A stretch of 64,000 bases of DNA from contig CAVQUF010000004.1 in assembly GCA_963716865.1 (NCBI GenBank), positions 558,001 to 622,000 on the forward strand. The letters are read 5' to 3'. Position 1 is the stretch's first letter, and each line of letters starts with the position of its first letter. Shown piece by piece: positions 42,909 to 52,352 of this stretch. The notes under the pieces are model-generated. The model had not been told where the DNA came from, did not search any database, and worked only from the letters and a program-made list of their open reading frames with translations. A program made the translations under genes and the position numbers. This DNA is from AC-32 sp963716865. Its GTDB lineage: Bacteria; Actinomycetota; Thermoleophilia; Gaiellales; Gaiellaceae.

Positions 42909-44459
42909 GTGCCGGGTACGGAGGAGTCGGAAGCCGCACGCGCCACCACCGGCCGCTCGGTGCTCTCGGGAGGCCTCTGGTACGTCACCAGCTACACGGT
43001 CCCGCAGGCCTACACGCTGATCATCTCGATCTTCGCCGCCCGGTTCCTCGGACCGGACGGCATGGGTCGCCAGAGCTTCATCGCGTTCGTCTCGATCACC
43101 CTCACAGCCCTGCTCTCGAGCGCGATGTACGTCGCCGTCATGCGCTACATCGGCGAGACCACCGGGCGCGGGCGGAGCGAGCTTCTGCCGCGGCTGCTCT
43201 GGTTTGCGTGGTGCGTCGAGGGCGCCGCGGCCCTGCTCGGGGGCGCGCTGCTGGCCGGGGCCGCGCTGCTCGGCGCCACTCCGGAGGGAGCCTGGGCGTT
43301 CGCCGCGGTCGTCACCGCGACGGCCGTGCTGCACACCGTCCCGACCGCCGTCCTGATCGGGCTGCAGCGCTTCCGCCAGGCGGCGACCGTCGGCCTAGTG
43401 ACGGGCGCCGTCGGGACACCGGCGGTCGCGATCGTCCTCTGGCTGGGCGGCGGGATCACGGGGATGTTCGCCACCGAGGCGGTGATCGGCGTCCTCAACC
43501 TGCTCTGGACCGGGACGCTCGCGCGGCGGAGCCTCGGCGAGGTCGAGCGCCGCGCGGAGGCGGCGCCGAACGCCGTCGACCAGCGCGTGCTCAGACAGCG
43601 GGTTGTCCGCTTCGCCGTGCTCTCGTCGCTCGGCCTCTTCCTCGAGCTGGTGGTCGGCACGCGGATCGAGTTCTTCTTCCTCAACCACTACTCGAGTGAC
43701 GCCCAGATCGCGTTCTACTCGATCGCGTTCTCGGCGGTGGCTGCGCTGAGCCTGATCCCGGGCGCGCTCGCCGGCTCGACGACCCCGGCCTTCGCGACGC
43801 TCTTCGGGGCGGGGGCGCTCGACCGGATCCACAGCGGCTACTCGCGCTCGCTGCGGCTCCTGCTGATCGTGGCCCTGCCGCTCACGGCCGCGGCGCTCAG
43901 CCTCGGGCCCGAGCTGATCAACGTCGTCTACGGGCGCGACTACGAGGGCGCCGGGACCCCGGTGCGGATCCTGCTGCTGGTCTTTCCGGTCGTCGCCCTC
44001 TCGTCGCTGGCGAACGCGCTGCTCGCGGGGCTCGGGCGCATCCGCGTGCCGCTGATCGCCAACGCGGTTGCGGCTGCGATCGACGTCGGCCTCGCCCTGG
44101 CGCTCGTGCCGTCGCTGGACGCGAGCGGCGCGGCGATCGCGAACGCGGCGGGAGGCGCCGTCTACTCGCTCGTCGTGCTGGCCGCCTCCCAGCGGATCGC
44201 CGCACCGGTGACCTGGCGGGTCGGAGCGCTCGTCCGCAACGTCGTCGCGGCGGCCGCCGGAGGGCTCGCGGCGTGGGGCCTGCTGGAGTGGCTCGGCGGC
44301 GTCGCCGGGCTCGTCGCTGGCGCGGTCGCGATGACCGCCGTCTACGGCCTCCTGGCCGTCCTCCTGCGCGTGCTCCCGGGCGACGACGCGGCCTGGCTCG
44401 AGGAGACGGTCCCACAGCCGTTCGTGCGCCGCATCTGCCGGCTCTGCGCCGGCGCCTAG
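42909..44459 (+). CDS. Polysaccharide flippase (Wzx/MOP superfamily)
   Basis: 516 aa from GTG at 42909 with about 14 membrane segments. The N-terminus has the RfbX/MatE-like SGGLWYVTSYTVPQAYTLIISIFAARFLGPDGMGRQSF in short motifs, and the middle has FFLNHYSSDAQIAFYSIAFS. It would flip the lipid-linked repeat unit across the membrane. It follows the epimerase closely. The last bases, CTAG, are shared with the stop of the convergent acetyltransferase gene. Confidence 0.9.
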   Translation: MPGTEESEAARATTGRSVLSGGLWYVTSYTVPQAYTLIISIFAARFLGPDGMGRQSFIAFVSITLTALLSSAMYVAVMRYIGETTGRGRSELLPRLLWFAWCVEGAAALLGGALLAGAALLGATPEGAWAFAAVVTATAVLHTVPTAVLIGLQRFRQAATVGLVTGAVGTPAVAIVLWLGGGITGMFATEAVIGVLNLLWTGTLARRSLGEVERRAEAAPNAVDQRVLRQRVVRFAVLSSLGLFLELVVGTRIEFFFLNHYSSDAQIAFYSIAFSAVAALSLIPGALAGSTTPAFATLFGAGALDRIHSGYSRSLRLLLIVALPLTAAALSLGPELINVVYGRDYEGAGTPVRILLLVFPVVALSSLANALLAGLGRIRVPLIANAVAAAIDVGLALALVPSLDASGAAIANAAGGAVYSLVVLAASQRIAAPVTWRVGALVRNVVAAAAGGLAAWGLLEWLGGVAGLVAGAVAMTAVYGLLAVLLRVLPGDDAAWLEETVPQPFVRRICRLCAGA

Positions 44460-45469
44460 CCGGCTGCGCGCCGCTTCGCCGCGAGGACCGAGGCGCGGCC
44501 GCGCAGGCCGCGGGCGATTCCGACCGTCTCGAGTCCAGGGTCGTCGTCGGCGAAGCGCCGCTTGTAGCTCTGCGGCCCCGGGCCGAGCCAGAAGGCTCGC
44601 GCGCCCTCGGCGAACGCCTCGCGCAGCGAGCGGGCGAAGACCAGCGACCCGACGGAGGCGTCCTCGAATTCGGGGTCGCGGCCGTGCTGGTACGACCACT
44701 CGGCCTCGCCGAAGCGGATGCCGTAGTTCGCCGCGACCGGCCGCCCGTCAACCTCGAGCAGGCGCAGGCGCACCCAGCCGCGCGCGAACGCCGCCGCGAC
44801 GAAGGCGCGATGAAAGCGCTCCTCGCCGGCAAAGAACGGGGACGCGTCCGCGCCCCAGCGGGCGCGGTGCAGCGCGAACAGCGCGTCCAGGGCCGGCTCG
44901 AGCTCCTCCGCCGCCGCGACGGTCCGGTAGCGGAGACCGGGCAGCCTGCTCTCCTTCTGCCGCAGCTCCTTGCGCAGGCTGCGGCTCCGCGACCCGAGGT
45001 ACGCCTCCCAGCTGGTCCACGGGCCACGGGCCACGGGGCTGCTCTCGCGGCCGACGAGCTTCGCCCCGAGCCGCTCGTCCCAGCCGCCGCCGGGGAGGCT
45101 CTCGCCGACGAAGACATCCCACTCGTCCCGTGTCTCCTCGAGCGCCAGGCGTAGCGCTGCCGCGCCGAGCTCTCGATTCTCGGGCGCACAGACCGGACCC
45201 AGCTCGTTCGCGGCCCCGTACCCCAGGAAGCGCGCCTTGCGGACGTAGCGGCCCTCGACGACGACGAGCGGCAGGATCGCGACCGCGGCCCGGTTCTGGC
45301 GCGCGGCGAAGAGGAGCTTCCGGCACCCGTGCGCAGCGTGCTCGAGCCAGGCCTCCGACCACTCGACGGTGGCGAATGGACTCCTCGAGGCGGCCGCCAG
45401 CTCCTCCCACTCCGCCCGGGCCTCGGCGACGCCGGCGAACGGCTCGAGGGTGAGCGTCGCGAGGGTCAT
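44456..45469 (-). CDS. FemAB/CelD-like GNAT acetyltransferase
   Basis: 337 aa of the BcsL/CelD-FemAB fold with two GNAT-type halves. ATVEWSEAWLEHA and GYGAANELGPVCAPE lie in the first; SLRKELRQKESRLPGL, LFALHRARWG, LLEVDGRPVAANYGIRFGE and GSLVFARSLREAFAEG in the second. Members attach acyl or aminoacyl groups to polysaccharide or peptidoglycan precursors, so decoration of the exported glycan is likely. The donor is unknown. Convergent with the flippase (shared CTAG). Confidence 0.83.
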   Translation of the reverse strand: MTLATLTLEPFAGVAEARAEWEELAAASRSPFATVEWSEAWLEHAAHGCRKLLFAARQNRAAVAILPLVVVEGRYVRKARFLGYGAANELGPVCAPENRELGAAALRLALEETRDEWDVFVGESLPGGGWDERLGAKLVGRESSPVARGPWTSWEAYLGSRSRSLRKELRQKESRLPGLRYRTVAAAEELEPALDALFALHRARWGADASPFFAGEERFHRAFVAAAFARGWVRLRLLEVDGRPVAANYGIRFGEAEWSYQHGRDPEFEDASVGSLVFARSLREAFAEGARAFWLGPGPQSYKRRFADDDPGLETVGIARGLRGRASVLAAKRRAAG

Positions 45470-45519
45470 CGCGTACGAGCTTAGAAGCGCCCCTGGATGC
45501 GGCGGCCGCGGACGCGGGC

Positions 45520-46185
45520 ATGATCTGGCCCATGGCCAGGGTGGAGCTCGAGGGCGACGTGACCGTGGTCTCCCCTCACCTCGACGACGCGGCGCTGTCG
45601 CTCGGCGCGGCGATCTCCCGGGCGACGCGCACGGGCGCCCGGGTCACGATCCTGACCGTGCTCGCGGGTGACCCGGCCTCGACCGAGCCGGCCGGCGAGT
45701 GGGACCGAAGCTCCGGGTTCGCAACGGCCGGCGAGGCAGCGCGCGCGCGGCGCGAGGAGGACGCCCTCGCCTGCGCGCGCCTCGGCGCGCGGCCGGCCTG
45801 GCTTTCGTACGGCGACGATCAGTACGAGCGCGGCGCGGCCGATTCCGAGATCCGCGCGGCCGTCGTCGAGTCGGCCGGGTCGGCGCTCGTGCTCCTCCCC
45901 GGCTTCCCGCTCTCCCACGACGACCACCGCTGGGTGCACGACCTCCTCGCCGGCGCGTTCGAGCCGGATCGCCTCGGCCTCTACGCGGAGCAGCCCTATG
46001 CGGCGTTCGACGGCGGCCCGGCCCCCGAGCCCTGGGCCCGGCTGAGGGCCGGGCTCGGCGACCGCTGGCGGAAGCTCGCCGCGTGCCGCGCCTACGCCTC
46101 CCAGCACGCGCCGCTGGGCAGGATCACGTGGCCGATCCTCCGCTACGAGCTGCGGCAGGGCGGCGAGTCGGCGCTCCTGCCCTAG
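45520..46185 (+). CDS. PIG-L family deacetylase
   Basis: 221 aa from ATG at 45520 (ATG at 45532 is also possible). It has the PIG-L/LmbE metal site in VSPHLDDAALSLG and the later histidines in PLSHDDHRWVHDLL. Members remove acetyl groups from N-acetylglucosamine-containing lipids or conjugates (MshB, BshB, PIG-L). Here it could deacetylate a GlcNAc of the repeat unit or a lipid intermediate. Ends in CTAG shared with the convergent GT2 gene. Confidence 0.88.
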   Translation: MIWPMARVELEGDVTVVSPHLDDAALSLGAAISRATRTGARVTILTVLAGDPASTEPAGEWDRSSGFATAGEAARARREEDALACARLGARPAWLSYGDDQYERGAADSEIRAAVVESAGSALVLLPGFPLSHDDHRWVHDLLAGAFEPDRLGLYAEQPYAAFDGGPAPEPWARLRAGLGDRWRKLAACRAYASQHAPLGRITWPILRYELRQGGESALLP

Positions 46186-47291
46186 CCTCGCTCGAGCACC
46201 CAGAGGGCGTCGGGCACAGCGGCATGAGCCTCGATCGCCGCGTTCGAGTCGAGCGACTGCGCGAGCCCCGGCTCAGGGTTCACGTAGAGGTGCAGCACGC
46301 GGCCGCCGTCGACCGCGTAGCGCAGGTGCGCGCGCTCGCCGATCGTCCCGGGCAGCGGTCTCGGCTTCGTCCCACCGAGCTTCGACCCCACCTCGTCCGG
46401 AAGCCGCCCGAGCGCGGCGGGCGGCGAGTCCGCCTTCACGGGCGAGACCAGGCCAGCCAGGAAGCTTCGGAACGTCGCGAGCACCTCGCGGCGGCGGCGG
46501 GAGTTGCGCGCGCGAACCGAGCGGCCGAGCTCCTGCGCGATCGTGTAGAGGTACTTCCCGGAGAGGAGCGGGGCGCGGCGGAGGACGACGCCCATCCCGA
46601 CCCCGTAGACGTTGCGGGCGCTGACCTCGTCCTGGAGGCCCCGGCTCGGGTGGTAGACGGTCATCTCCGGCGTGTAGACGAGCCGCCGGCCCTGGCCCAG
46701 GAGGCGCAGCACGAGCTCGGTCTCCTCGGCGGAGCCGACGGGCGCGCCGGCCCCGAACCGCGGGTCGAACCCGCCCGCGCCCACGAGCGTGTCGCGCGGG
46801 AAGGCCATGTTCCCGCCGGTGCCCACGAGCCACGGCGGCGTGCGCGTGCCCCGGTGGACGACGCGCTCGCGGGTCGGGCAGAAGTACGGATAGTCGGCCG
46901 GGTCGGTCGACAGAACGGGGCCGAACGCGCCGCCCGGGGCCTCCTCCGGGGCGACCGCGAACTCGGCGAGCGCGCCGGCGACCCATGTCTCGACGATCAG
47001 CTCGTCGTCGTCCAGGAAGCCGACGAGCCGGCTCCGGAGCTCCGCGACGCCGCGGTTGCGCGCGTACGAGATCCCGAGCGGGAACACGTGGAGCACACGC
47101 ACGCACGCGGGCGGAGGATCGGCGCCCTGCCAGACGACGAGCGTCTCGACGTGCCGTCCGGCGGCCTTCGCGGAAGCTGCGATCGAGTCGAGGGTCGCGG
47201 CCAGGGGCTTCTCGCCGAGCGTGCACACGACGACCGCCAGCTCCGGCGCGGCGGAATCGTCGGGCCCGCCTGCCCTGTCCAAGGCATCCAA
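46182..47291 (-). CDS. Glycosyltransferase family 2
   Basis: 369 aa with GT-A fold: AVVVCTLGEKPLAATLDSI, VVWQGADPP, GISYARNRGVAELRSRLVGFLDDDELI (the DDD metal site) and GGFDPRFGAGAPVGSAEETELVLRLL. A soluble enzyme with a weakly hydrophobic C-terminal part. It likely adds one sugar of the repeat unit. It lies head-to-head with the GT4 gene at 47327 (35-bp gap), so a shared promoter region is probable. Confidence 0.88.
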   Translation of the reverse strand: MDALDRAGGPDDSAAPELAVVVCTLGEKPLAATLDSIAASAKAAGRHVETLVVWQGADPPPACVRVLHVFPLGISYARNRGVAELRSRLVGFLDDDELIVETWVAGALAEFAVAPEEAPGGAFGPVLSTDPADYPYFCPTRERVVHRGTRTPPWLVGTGGNMAFPRDTLVGAGGFDPRFGAGAPVGSAEETELVLRLLGQGRRLVYTPEMTVYHPSRGLQDEVSARNVYGVGMGVVLRRAPLLSGKYLYTIAQELGRSVRARNSRRRREVLATFRSFLAGLVSPVKADSPPAALGRLPDEVGSKLGGTKPRPLPGTIGERAHLRYAVDGGRVLHLYVNPEPGLAQSLDSNAAIEAHAAVPDALWVLERG

Positions 47292-47326
47292 GAGACTTCC
47301 GGCTCAGTATGGGCAAGGATTCGGCG

Positions 47327-48445
47327 ATGCGCGCCCTGCTCGTCCTGACCCAGCCGCCGCTGGCCGAAGGGGGTGCTCCCGGCAAGACCGCGATCGGATT
47401 GCTGCGCGGCCTCCTGAGGCACGGCGTCGAGGTGCGCGCGGTCGCCGCCCGCCGGCACTTCTCCGTCGCCGGGGAGGTGCCCGCCGACCTACCGGTCGAG
47501 GTCGTGGACGTCGAGCCTCCCGGCCCCTGGCGCGCGCGCCTGCAGCGCGTCCGGCGACCGGTGGGCGAGCTGGCCGGCGGGCCGTTCGCAGCCGCGGTGC
47601 AGGAGGCGGCCCGCGACGCCGACGTCGTCCACCTCGAAGAGACGGAGACAGCGTGGTGCGACGAGGGAGTCTCGACGCCGTCGCTCGTCCACGTCCACTA
47701 CCTCGCGCATGGCGATCGGAGCCTCGGCCCCCCGTGGCGGAGGCAGTTCCGCGAGGTGCTCGACCGGTCGCGCGCCGAGCGCGCAGCGGTCCGGGGGCAC
47801 CGGTACCTCGTCGCCAGCTCGCCGCTCGTCGCCGACGCGCTGAGGAAGGTCGCGCCGAAGGCAGAGGTCGTGGTGGCGCCGCTGTCGCTCGATCCTGCCC
47901 TCTACGAGCCCGCGCGGCTCGACGGGCCGCCGACGGCCGGGCTGATCGGCACGGCGGGATGGGCGCCGACCGCGCAGGCGATGCGGACGCTGCTCGAGGA
48001 CGTCTGGCCGCTCGTCCGCCGGAACGTGCCGGGCGCGCGGCTCGTGCTCGCGGGCCGCGGTACCGACCGGCTCGGGCTCTCCCCCGGGCCGGACGTCGAG
48101 CTCGCGGGAGAGGTCGCCTCGGCCCGGGACCTCTTCCAGCGCCTCTCGGTGCTCCTCTTCCCGCTCGAGCGCGGCAGCGGGGTGAAGGTCAAGGTGCTGG
48201 AGTCGCTCGCGAGCGGCGTCCCGGTCGTGACGACACCCGCCGGCGCAGAGGGGATCGGCCCGTCGGCCGGCGTCTCCATCGAAACGGAGCCTGAAGCGCT
48301 TGCTGCGGCCGCGGCCGATCTCCTCGCGAGCGAGGACGTGCGGCGGGAGCGAGGAGCCGCGGCCCGGGCCGAGTTCGAGCGGCGCTTCACGCCGGGCCCC
48401 GCCACGGAGCCCCTCATCGAGCTGTACCGCCGGATGACGGGCTAG
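47327..48445 (+). CDS. Glycosyltransferase family 4
   Basis: About 372 aa from ATG at 47327, with AAGGA seven bases upstream. GT-B fold: LLVLTQPPLAEGGAPGKTAIGLLRGLLRHG at the start in short motifs, DVVHLEETETAW in the middle and the donor-binding region GTAGWAPTAQAMRTLL, LAGRGTDRLG and LFPLERGSGVKVKVLESLASGVPVVTT. It belongs to the group that uses retaining transfer from nucleotide sugars. Ends with CTAG shared with the GHL15-like gene. Confidence 0.9.
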   Translation: MRALLVLTQPPLAEGGAPGKTAIGLLRGLLRHGVEVRAVAARRHFSVAGEVPADLPVEVVDVEPPGPWRARLQRVRRPVGELAGGPFAAAVQEAARDADVVHLEETETAWCDEGVSTPSLVHVHYLAHGDRSLGPPWRRQFREVLDRSRAERAAVRGHRYLVASSPLVADALRKVAPKAEVVVAPLSLDPALYEPARLDGPPTAGLIGTAGWAPTAQAMRTLLEDVWPLVRRNVPGARLVLAGRGTDRLGLSPGPDVELAGEVASARDLFQRLSVLLFPLERGSGVKVKVLESLASGVPVVTTPAGAEGIGPSAGVSIETEPEALAAAAADLLASEDVRRERGAAARAEFERRFTPGPATEPLIELYRRMTG

Positions 48446-49761
48446 CGGAGCCGGTGCCGAAGGTGCTTCACGCGCGCGCGGGACGCGTGTCGGCGTAGCG
48501 CGTGCGCTCGCTTCATCGGCCGGGTGAGGAACGCGGCCCTGCCCTGACCCGCCGAACGGAGGATCGCCCCGCTCGTAGGGCCGAGCGTGACCGAGGTCGT
48601 GGGCGTCCCGTCGCCGCGCAGGTACGGCCGCCCGAGTCTCACCGTCACGGTCGAGGAGCTCGGGTTCACGAGCACCGTCCCGCCGGAGAAGTTCCTGCGC
48701 CAAGCGGCGCCGACCTGGAACCTGGCCCCCACGGGAGCGCCCACGTCCGCCGTCCATGAAGACGAGTACGGGTCCTGCGCCTCCGGGTTCGTGAGCTCGA
48801 AGACCAGCGCCCCGCCGTACGCGGGCTGGTCGAAGAGGAGGAAGTTCGCCCGCGCCCAGGTCATCGTCCTGGTGTCGCCCTTCGGCGCGTATGTGATCCC
48901 GAGGAAGATCTTGCCCGCCTTCTCCGTGAGCGCCTGGAACTGCTGCCGATAGGCCCAGTCGTTGCCGGCGAGCAATCCCGAGCTCGTCGTCCCCCACTTG
49001 CTGTAGTACTCCTGCGCGGCGCCGGAGGTGAACCGGAGCCAGTCGCTCCAGGTGGCCTGGGCGTCGTAGTCGGCGGCCCACGGCGTGGCGAGGTTGGGAA
49101 CGACGAGGAAGCCGGCCGAGACGAGGGCGGGCCCGACCTTCGCGAGCATGCTCCGTGTCGCCGCCCGCCAGGAGGCGGAGGTCGGGTAGCGGGCGATCGT
49201 GCGGCCGTCGAGGTGCCAGCCCATGTCGGCGTTCGTGTCGTCCATGAAGACGCCGTCCCAGCCGCCCGCGCGGAGGTCGGCGCGGACGTTCGAGAGCCAC
49301 GCCGACTGGTAGCCCGGGTTGCCGACGTCCATCATCCAGGCGTCCGGGTAGTAGGACGAGTCGAGCCGGTTCCCCGACCGGTCGGCGAGGAACCAATCCG
49401 GGTGGTCGGCGTTCGCCACGCAGTAGCCCACGCCGGCCGCGAGATGCGGCAGGTCGCCGCCGGAGCAGCCGGTCGAGACCGTGAAGGAGAAGTCCTTGTA
49501 GACGAGGGCCTTGAGGCCCGGGTTGTGCGCCTTCAGCGCCGGGATCAGCGGCGCGTCCCACGAGTTCAGGATCACGTAGCGATAGCGCGAGAGGTTCCCG
49601 CCCGCGTGCGCGCAGCCCGTGCAGATGCGCAGCGCGGCGATGCTCGCCTGGGCCGGCCCGGAAGCCCCGGCGACCGGGTCGCGGCCGGTGCCCGGGAGCA
49701 TGAGCACGGCAAAGGCAGCGGCGAGGATGACAACGCGGCGGGAACGAGCAACGCCGTCCAC
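48442..49761 (-). CDS. Exported putative glycoside hydrolase (GHL15-like)
   Basis: 439 aa with a signal peptide (VVILAAAFAVLMLPG). The body resembles the hypothetical glycosyl hydrolase family GHL15: RYVILNSWDAPLIPALKAHNPGLKALVYKDFS in short motifs, WMMDVGNPGYQSAWLSNVRADL, GWDGVFMDDTNADMGWHLDG and YDAQATWSDWLRF. The FMDD pair is a good candidate for catalytic acids of a TIM barrel. The C-terminal 40 residues are very basic (RAHALRRHASRARVKHLRHRLR-like), perhaps for binding an anionic envelope polymer. It could trim the polysaccharide made by this locus. Confidence 0.78.
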   Translation of the reverse strand: MDGVARSRRVVILAAAFAVLMLPGTGRDPVAGASGPAQASIAALRICTGCAHAGGNLSRYRYVILNSWDAPLIPALKAHNPGLKALVYKDFSFTVSTGCSGGDLPHLAAGVGYCVANADHPDWFLADRSGNRLDSSYYPDAWMMDVGNPGYQSAWLSNVRADLRAGGWDGVFMDDTNADMGWHLDGRTIARYPTSASWRAATRSMLAKVGPALVSAGFLVVPNLATPWAADYDAQATWSDWLRFTSGAAQEYYSKWGTTSSGLLAGNDWAYRQQFQALTEKAGKIFLGITYAPKGDTRTMTWARANFLLFDQPAYGGALVFELTNPEAQDPYSSSWTADVGAPVGARFQVGAAWRRNFSGGTVLVNPSSSTVTVRLGRPYLRGDGTPTTSVTLGPTSGAILRSAGQGRAAFLTRPMKRAHALRRHASRARVKHLRHRLR

Positions 49762-49811
49762 GCCGCTTGCATCGTCCGGCTATGTAGAGAGGCCGTCCCT
49801 CGATCGAGGCA

Positions 49812-50909
49812 TCAAGCGAGGAGCTCGTCGTAGAGGGCCACGGTCCGCTCGACCATCCGCTCCAGCGACAGCCTCGCCTCGGCGACGCGGCGCCCTTCGG
49901 CGCCCAGTTCGGCCGCCCTCTCGGGGTCGGCGAGGACGTTCTCCAGCGCGGCCGCGAGCGCCTCCGCGTTCCCGTGCGCGCCGAGCGCCCCCGTGCGGCC
50001 CGGCTCGACGAGCTCCGCGACACCGCCGGCCTCGGTCGCGGCCACCGGGACGCCCGCGGCCATCGCCTCGACGATCGCCAGCGGACAGCCCTCGTAGTCG
50101 CTCGCGAGCAGCGCGCACTCCGCTTCGGCAAGCAGCTCGGGGACGTCCTCCCGGTAGCCAAGGAACCGGACGGCCTCTCCTACCCCGAGCTCCGCGGCAA
50201 GCCTCTCCGCGTCGGGCCGGAGCGGTCCGTCGCCGACCACGTGCAGCTCGGCCTGGGGCACCTTCGCGCGGACGCCCGCCAGGGCGCGAACGGCGAGGTC
50301 CGGACGCTTCGGCGGGGCCAGCCGCCCGACCATCAGGATCCTTCCGCGCACCGGAGCGCGCGGCAGCGTGAACCGCTCGAGCGGAACGCCGTTCGGGATC
50401 ACGCGGTACTGCTCGGGCCGGCCGACGCCCGCCTCGAGCCCCGCATCGCGCTCGTCGCCGGAGAGCGCCACGATCGCGCGGCACCAGTGGGCCGCGAGGC
50501 GCTCGAGCCCGACGTAGAGCTGCGCCTCGGCGCCGTCGGCCGCCCAGAACGACCAGCCGTGCGGCGTGAACACGCAGGCGCGCCGCTTGCCGCGTCCGAA
50601 CGCCGCGAGGCGGCCGAGGAAGCCCGCCTTCGAGGAGTGGACGTGGACGAGCTCCGCGCGCCCGGCCAGGCGGTGCAGCGCCCGCCAGGAGCGCGCGTCG
50701 CCCGGAGCCGGACGGCGGTGCGCCTGGATCTCGTGCAGCTCGATCCCCGGCCTCCCCTCGAGCCTCGCCCACGTCGTGGAGCTGCGCGGGCAGGCGACGT
50801 CGACCGCGAACCGGCCCGACGGAAGCGCGCCGACGAGCGCGACGACATGGCTCGCCACACCGCCGTCCAGCGGCTGCGCGGCGACCAAAAGCCGGCGTGG
50901 AGAACTCAA
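49812..50909 (-). CDS. Glycosyltransferase family 4
   Basis: About 365 aa from TTG at 50909; the frame also opens at GTG 50960, and neither start has a good ribosome-binding site. The region 50910-50945 is AT-rich and looks like promoter DNA, which favours the shorter form. GT-B fold with LLVAAQPLDGGVASHVVALVGAL, VHSSKAGFLGRLA, RVIPNGVPLERF, ILMVGRLAPPKRPDLAVRAL, LHVVGDGPLR and ALLASDYEGCPLAIVEAMAAGVPVAAT with the E-x7-E motif. It lies divergent from the Wzz/BY-kinase gene. Confidence 0.88.
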   Translation of the reverse strand: MSSPRRLLVAAQPLDGGVASHVVALVGALPSGRFAVDVACPRSSTTWARLEGRPGIELHEIQAHRRPAPGDARSWRALHRLAGRAELVHVHSSKAGFLGRLAAFGRGKRRACVFTPHGWSFWAADGAEAQLYVGLERLAAHWCRAIVALSGDERDAGLEAGVGRPEQYRVIPNGVPLERFTLPRAPVRGRILMVGRLAPPKRPDLAVRALAGVRAKVPQAELHVVGDGPLRPDAERLAAELGVGEAVRFLGYREDVPELLAEAECALLASDYEGCPLAIVEAMAAGVPVAATEAGGVAELVEPGRTGALGAHGNAEALAAALENVLADPERAAELGAEGRRVAEARLSLERMVERTVALYDELLA

Positions 50910-50983
50910 GAAACCAAGGGTATTGTTCGATAAGCCCGAAACGAGGTGGCTGCGACCCACTCGGTGCGACCGACCCTGAAATC

Positions 50984-52348
50984 GTGACTCTCAACGAACT
51001 CTTGCGGGTGTTCTGGCAGCGGAGGCTGCTGATCATCATCGTCGCGCTCGCCGTGGTCATTCCGGCCTACGTGGCGACGACGATCGTCCCTCGCCAGTAC
51101 GAGTCCACCGCGACGCTCACGCTCACGCCCGTCGGCCAGAACAACGAGCTGGTCCTGTTCAGCATCCTCGACGTCGTCGTCCCGTCCTACGCCGAGGCGG
51201 CCACGTCGACCACGACGCTCGAGCGCGCGCGCGAGCTGGTCGGCCGGCCCCTCGCGGACGTCACGGTGCAGACGTTCAAGGGCACGGGGATCATCAAGAT
51301 CAAGGCGCGCAGCACCCACCCGAGGCTCGCGCAGCTGAGCGCGGGCGCGGCCGCCCGGGCGCTGCTCGAGCAGGCCAGGAACGGCGCGATCCGGGTCAAG
51401 TCGCTCAAGCTGACCGAGATCAACCCGCCGGCTCTGCCGACCTCGCCCGTCTTCCCGCGGACGAAGCTGACGCTCTTCGTCGCCGCGCTGCTCGGGCTGG
51501 GGCTCGGGCTCGCCGCGGCGCTCCTGCGCGAGGTCCTGACGACGAAGATCGAGACCGCCGAGGACCTGGCGAAGATCACGGGCGCCCCGGTCTACGCCGA
51601 GATCCCGTCCGAGACGGCGATCCTGAAGATGCACTCCGCCGAGGACCTCGCCACCCTCCCGCGCCTGCGCATGGTGGCCGAGGCAATGCGCGACCTGCGC
51701 ACGAACCTCCTCTTCACGGACGACACCATCCGCTCGATCGTCGTCACGAGCCCGGACGGAAGCCACGGCAAGACGACCGTCGCCTTCGGCCTGGCCGCCA
51801 CCCTGGCGCGGTCCGGCACGCGCACGCTGCTGATCGACGCCGACCTGCGCCGAGGCCGGATCGACGAGCTGCTGGGCCTCCCCGCCTCGCCCGGGCTGAT
51901 CGACGTGCTCTACGACGAGGTGCCGCTCGAGCAGGCGCTGCGGACGACCCCGGACGGGCTCGACGTCCTCGTCGGCGGCCGCCGCTCCGCGGATCCCGGC
52001 GAGCTGCTGACGGGCGCGTTTCCCCGGCTGCTCGGCGAGCTCGAGCGCGACTACGACGCGATCGTCATCGACTCGACTCCGCTGATCCCGATCAGCGACG
52101 CCCGCATCGTCGCCCGCCACGCCGACGCCACGCTGCTCGTCGCGAAGGCCGGCCATGCGCTGCGCCGCCACGTGCGCACCGCCGTCGAGCGGCTCGACCT
52201 GATCTCCGTGAAGCTCACGGCGGCCGTGCTCAACCACTCGGACTCGGTCAGCAGCTCGAGCTACTACGTCCGGCCGAGCGACGAGGACGAGGCCGAGAAG
52301 CTCCGCGCACGGCGAGTGCGCGAGAGTCGCGGCGCCGCCCGCCGCTGA
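50984..52348 (+). CDS. Wzz / bacterial tyrosine kinase (BY-kinase) for polysaccharide export
   Basis: About 454 aa from GTG at 50984. The N-terminal Wzz domain has two membrane segments (about residues 16-36 and 160-180). The cytoplasmic BY-kinase has DLRTNLLF, a Walker A-like VVTSPDGSHGKTTVAFGLA, Walker A' LLIDADLRRG and Walker B YDAIVIDSTPL. The usual C-terminal tyrosine cluster is reduced to one Tyr-Tyr pair (about 427-428), 26 residues before the end. BY-kinases set chain length and export through cycles of autophosphorylation. The phosphatase at 56816 is the natural partner. Confidence 0.9.
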   Translation: MTLNELLRVFWQRRLLIIIVALAVVIPAYVATTIVPRQYESTATLTLTPVGQNNELVLFSILDVVVPSYAEAATSTTTLERARELVGRPLADVTVQTFKGTGIIKIKARSTHPRLAQLSAGAAARALLEQARNGAIRVKSLKLTEINPPALPTSPVFPRTKLTLFVAALLGLGLGLAAALLREVLTTKIETAEDLAKITGAPVYAEIPSETAILKMHSAEDLATLPRLRMVAEAMRDLRTNLLFTDDTIRSIVVTSPDGSHGKTTVAFGLAATLARSGTRTLLIDADLRRGRIDELLGLPASPGLIDVLYDEVPLEQALRTTPDGLDVLVGGRRSADPGELLTGAFPRLLGELERDYDAIVIDSTPLIPISDARIVARHADATLLVAKAGHALRRHVRTAVERLDLISVKLTAAVLNHSDSVSSSSYYVRPSDEDEAEKLRARRVRESRGAARR

Positions 52349-52352
52349 GCCA

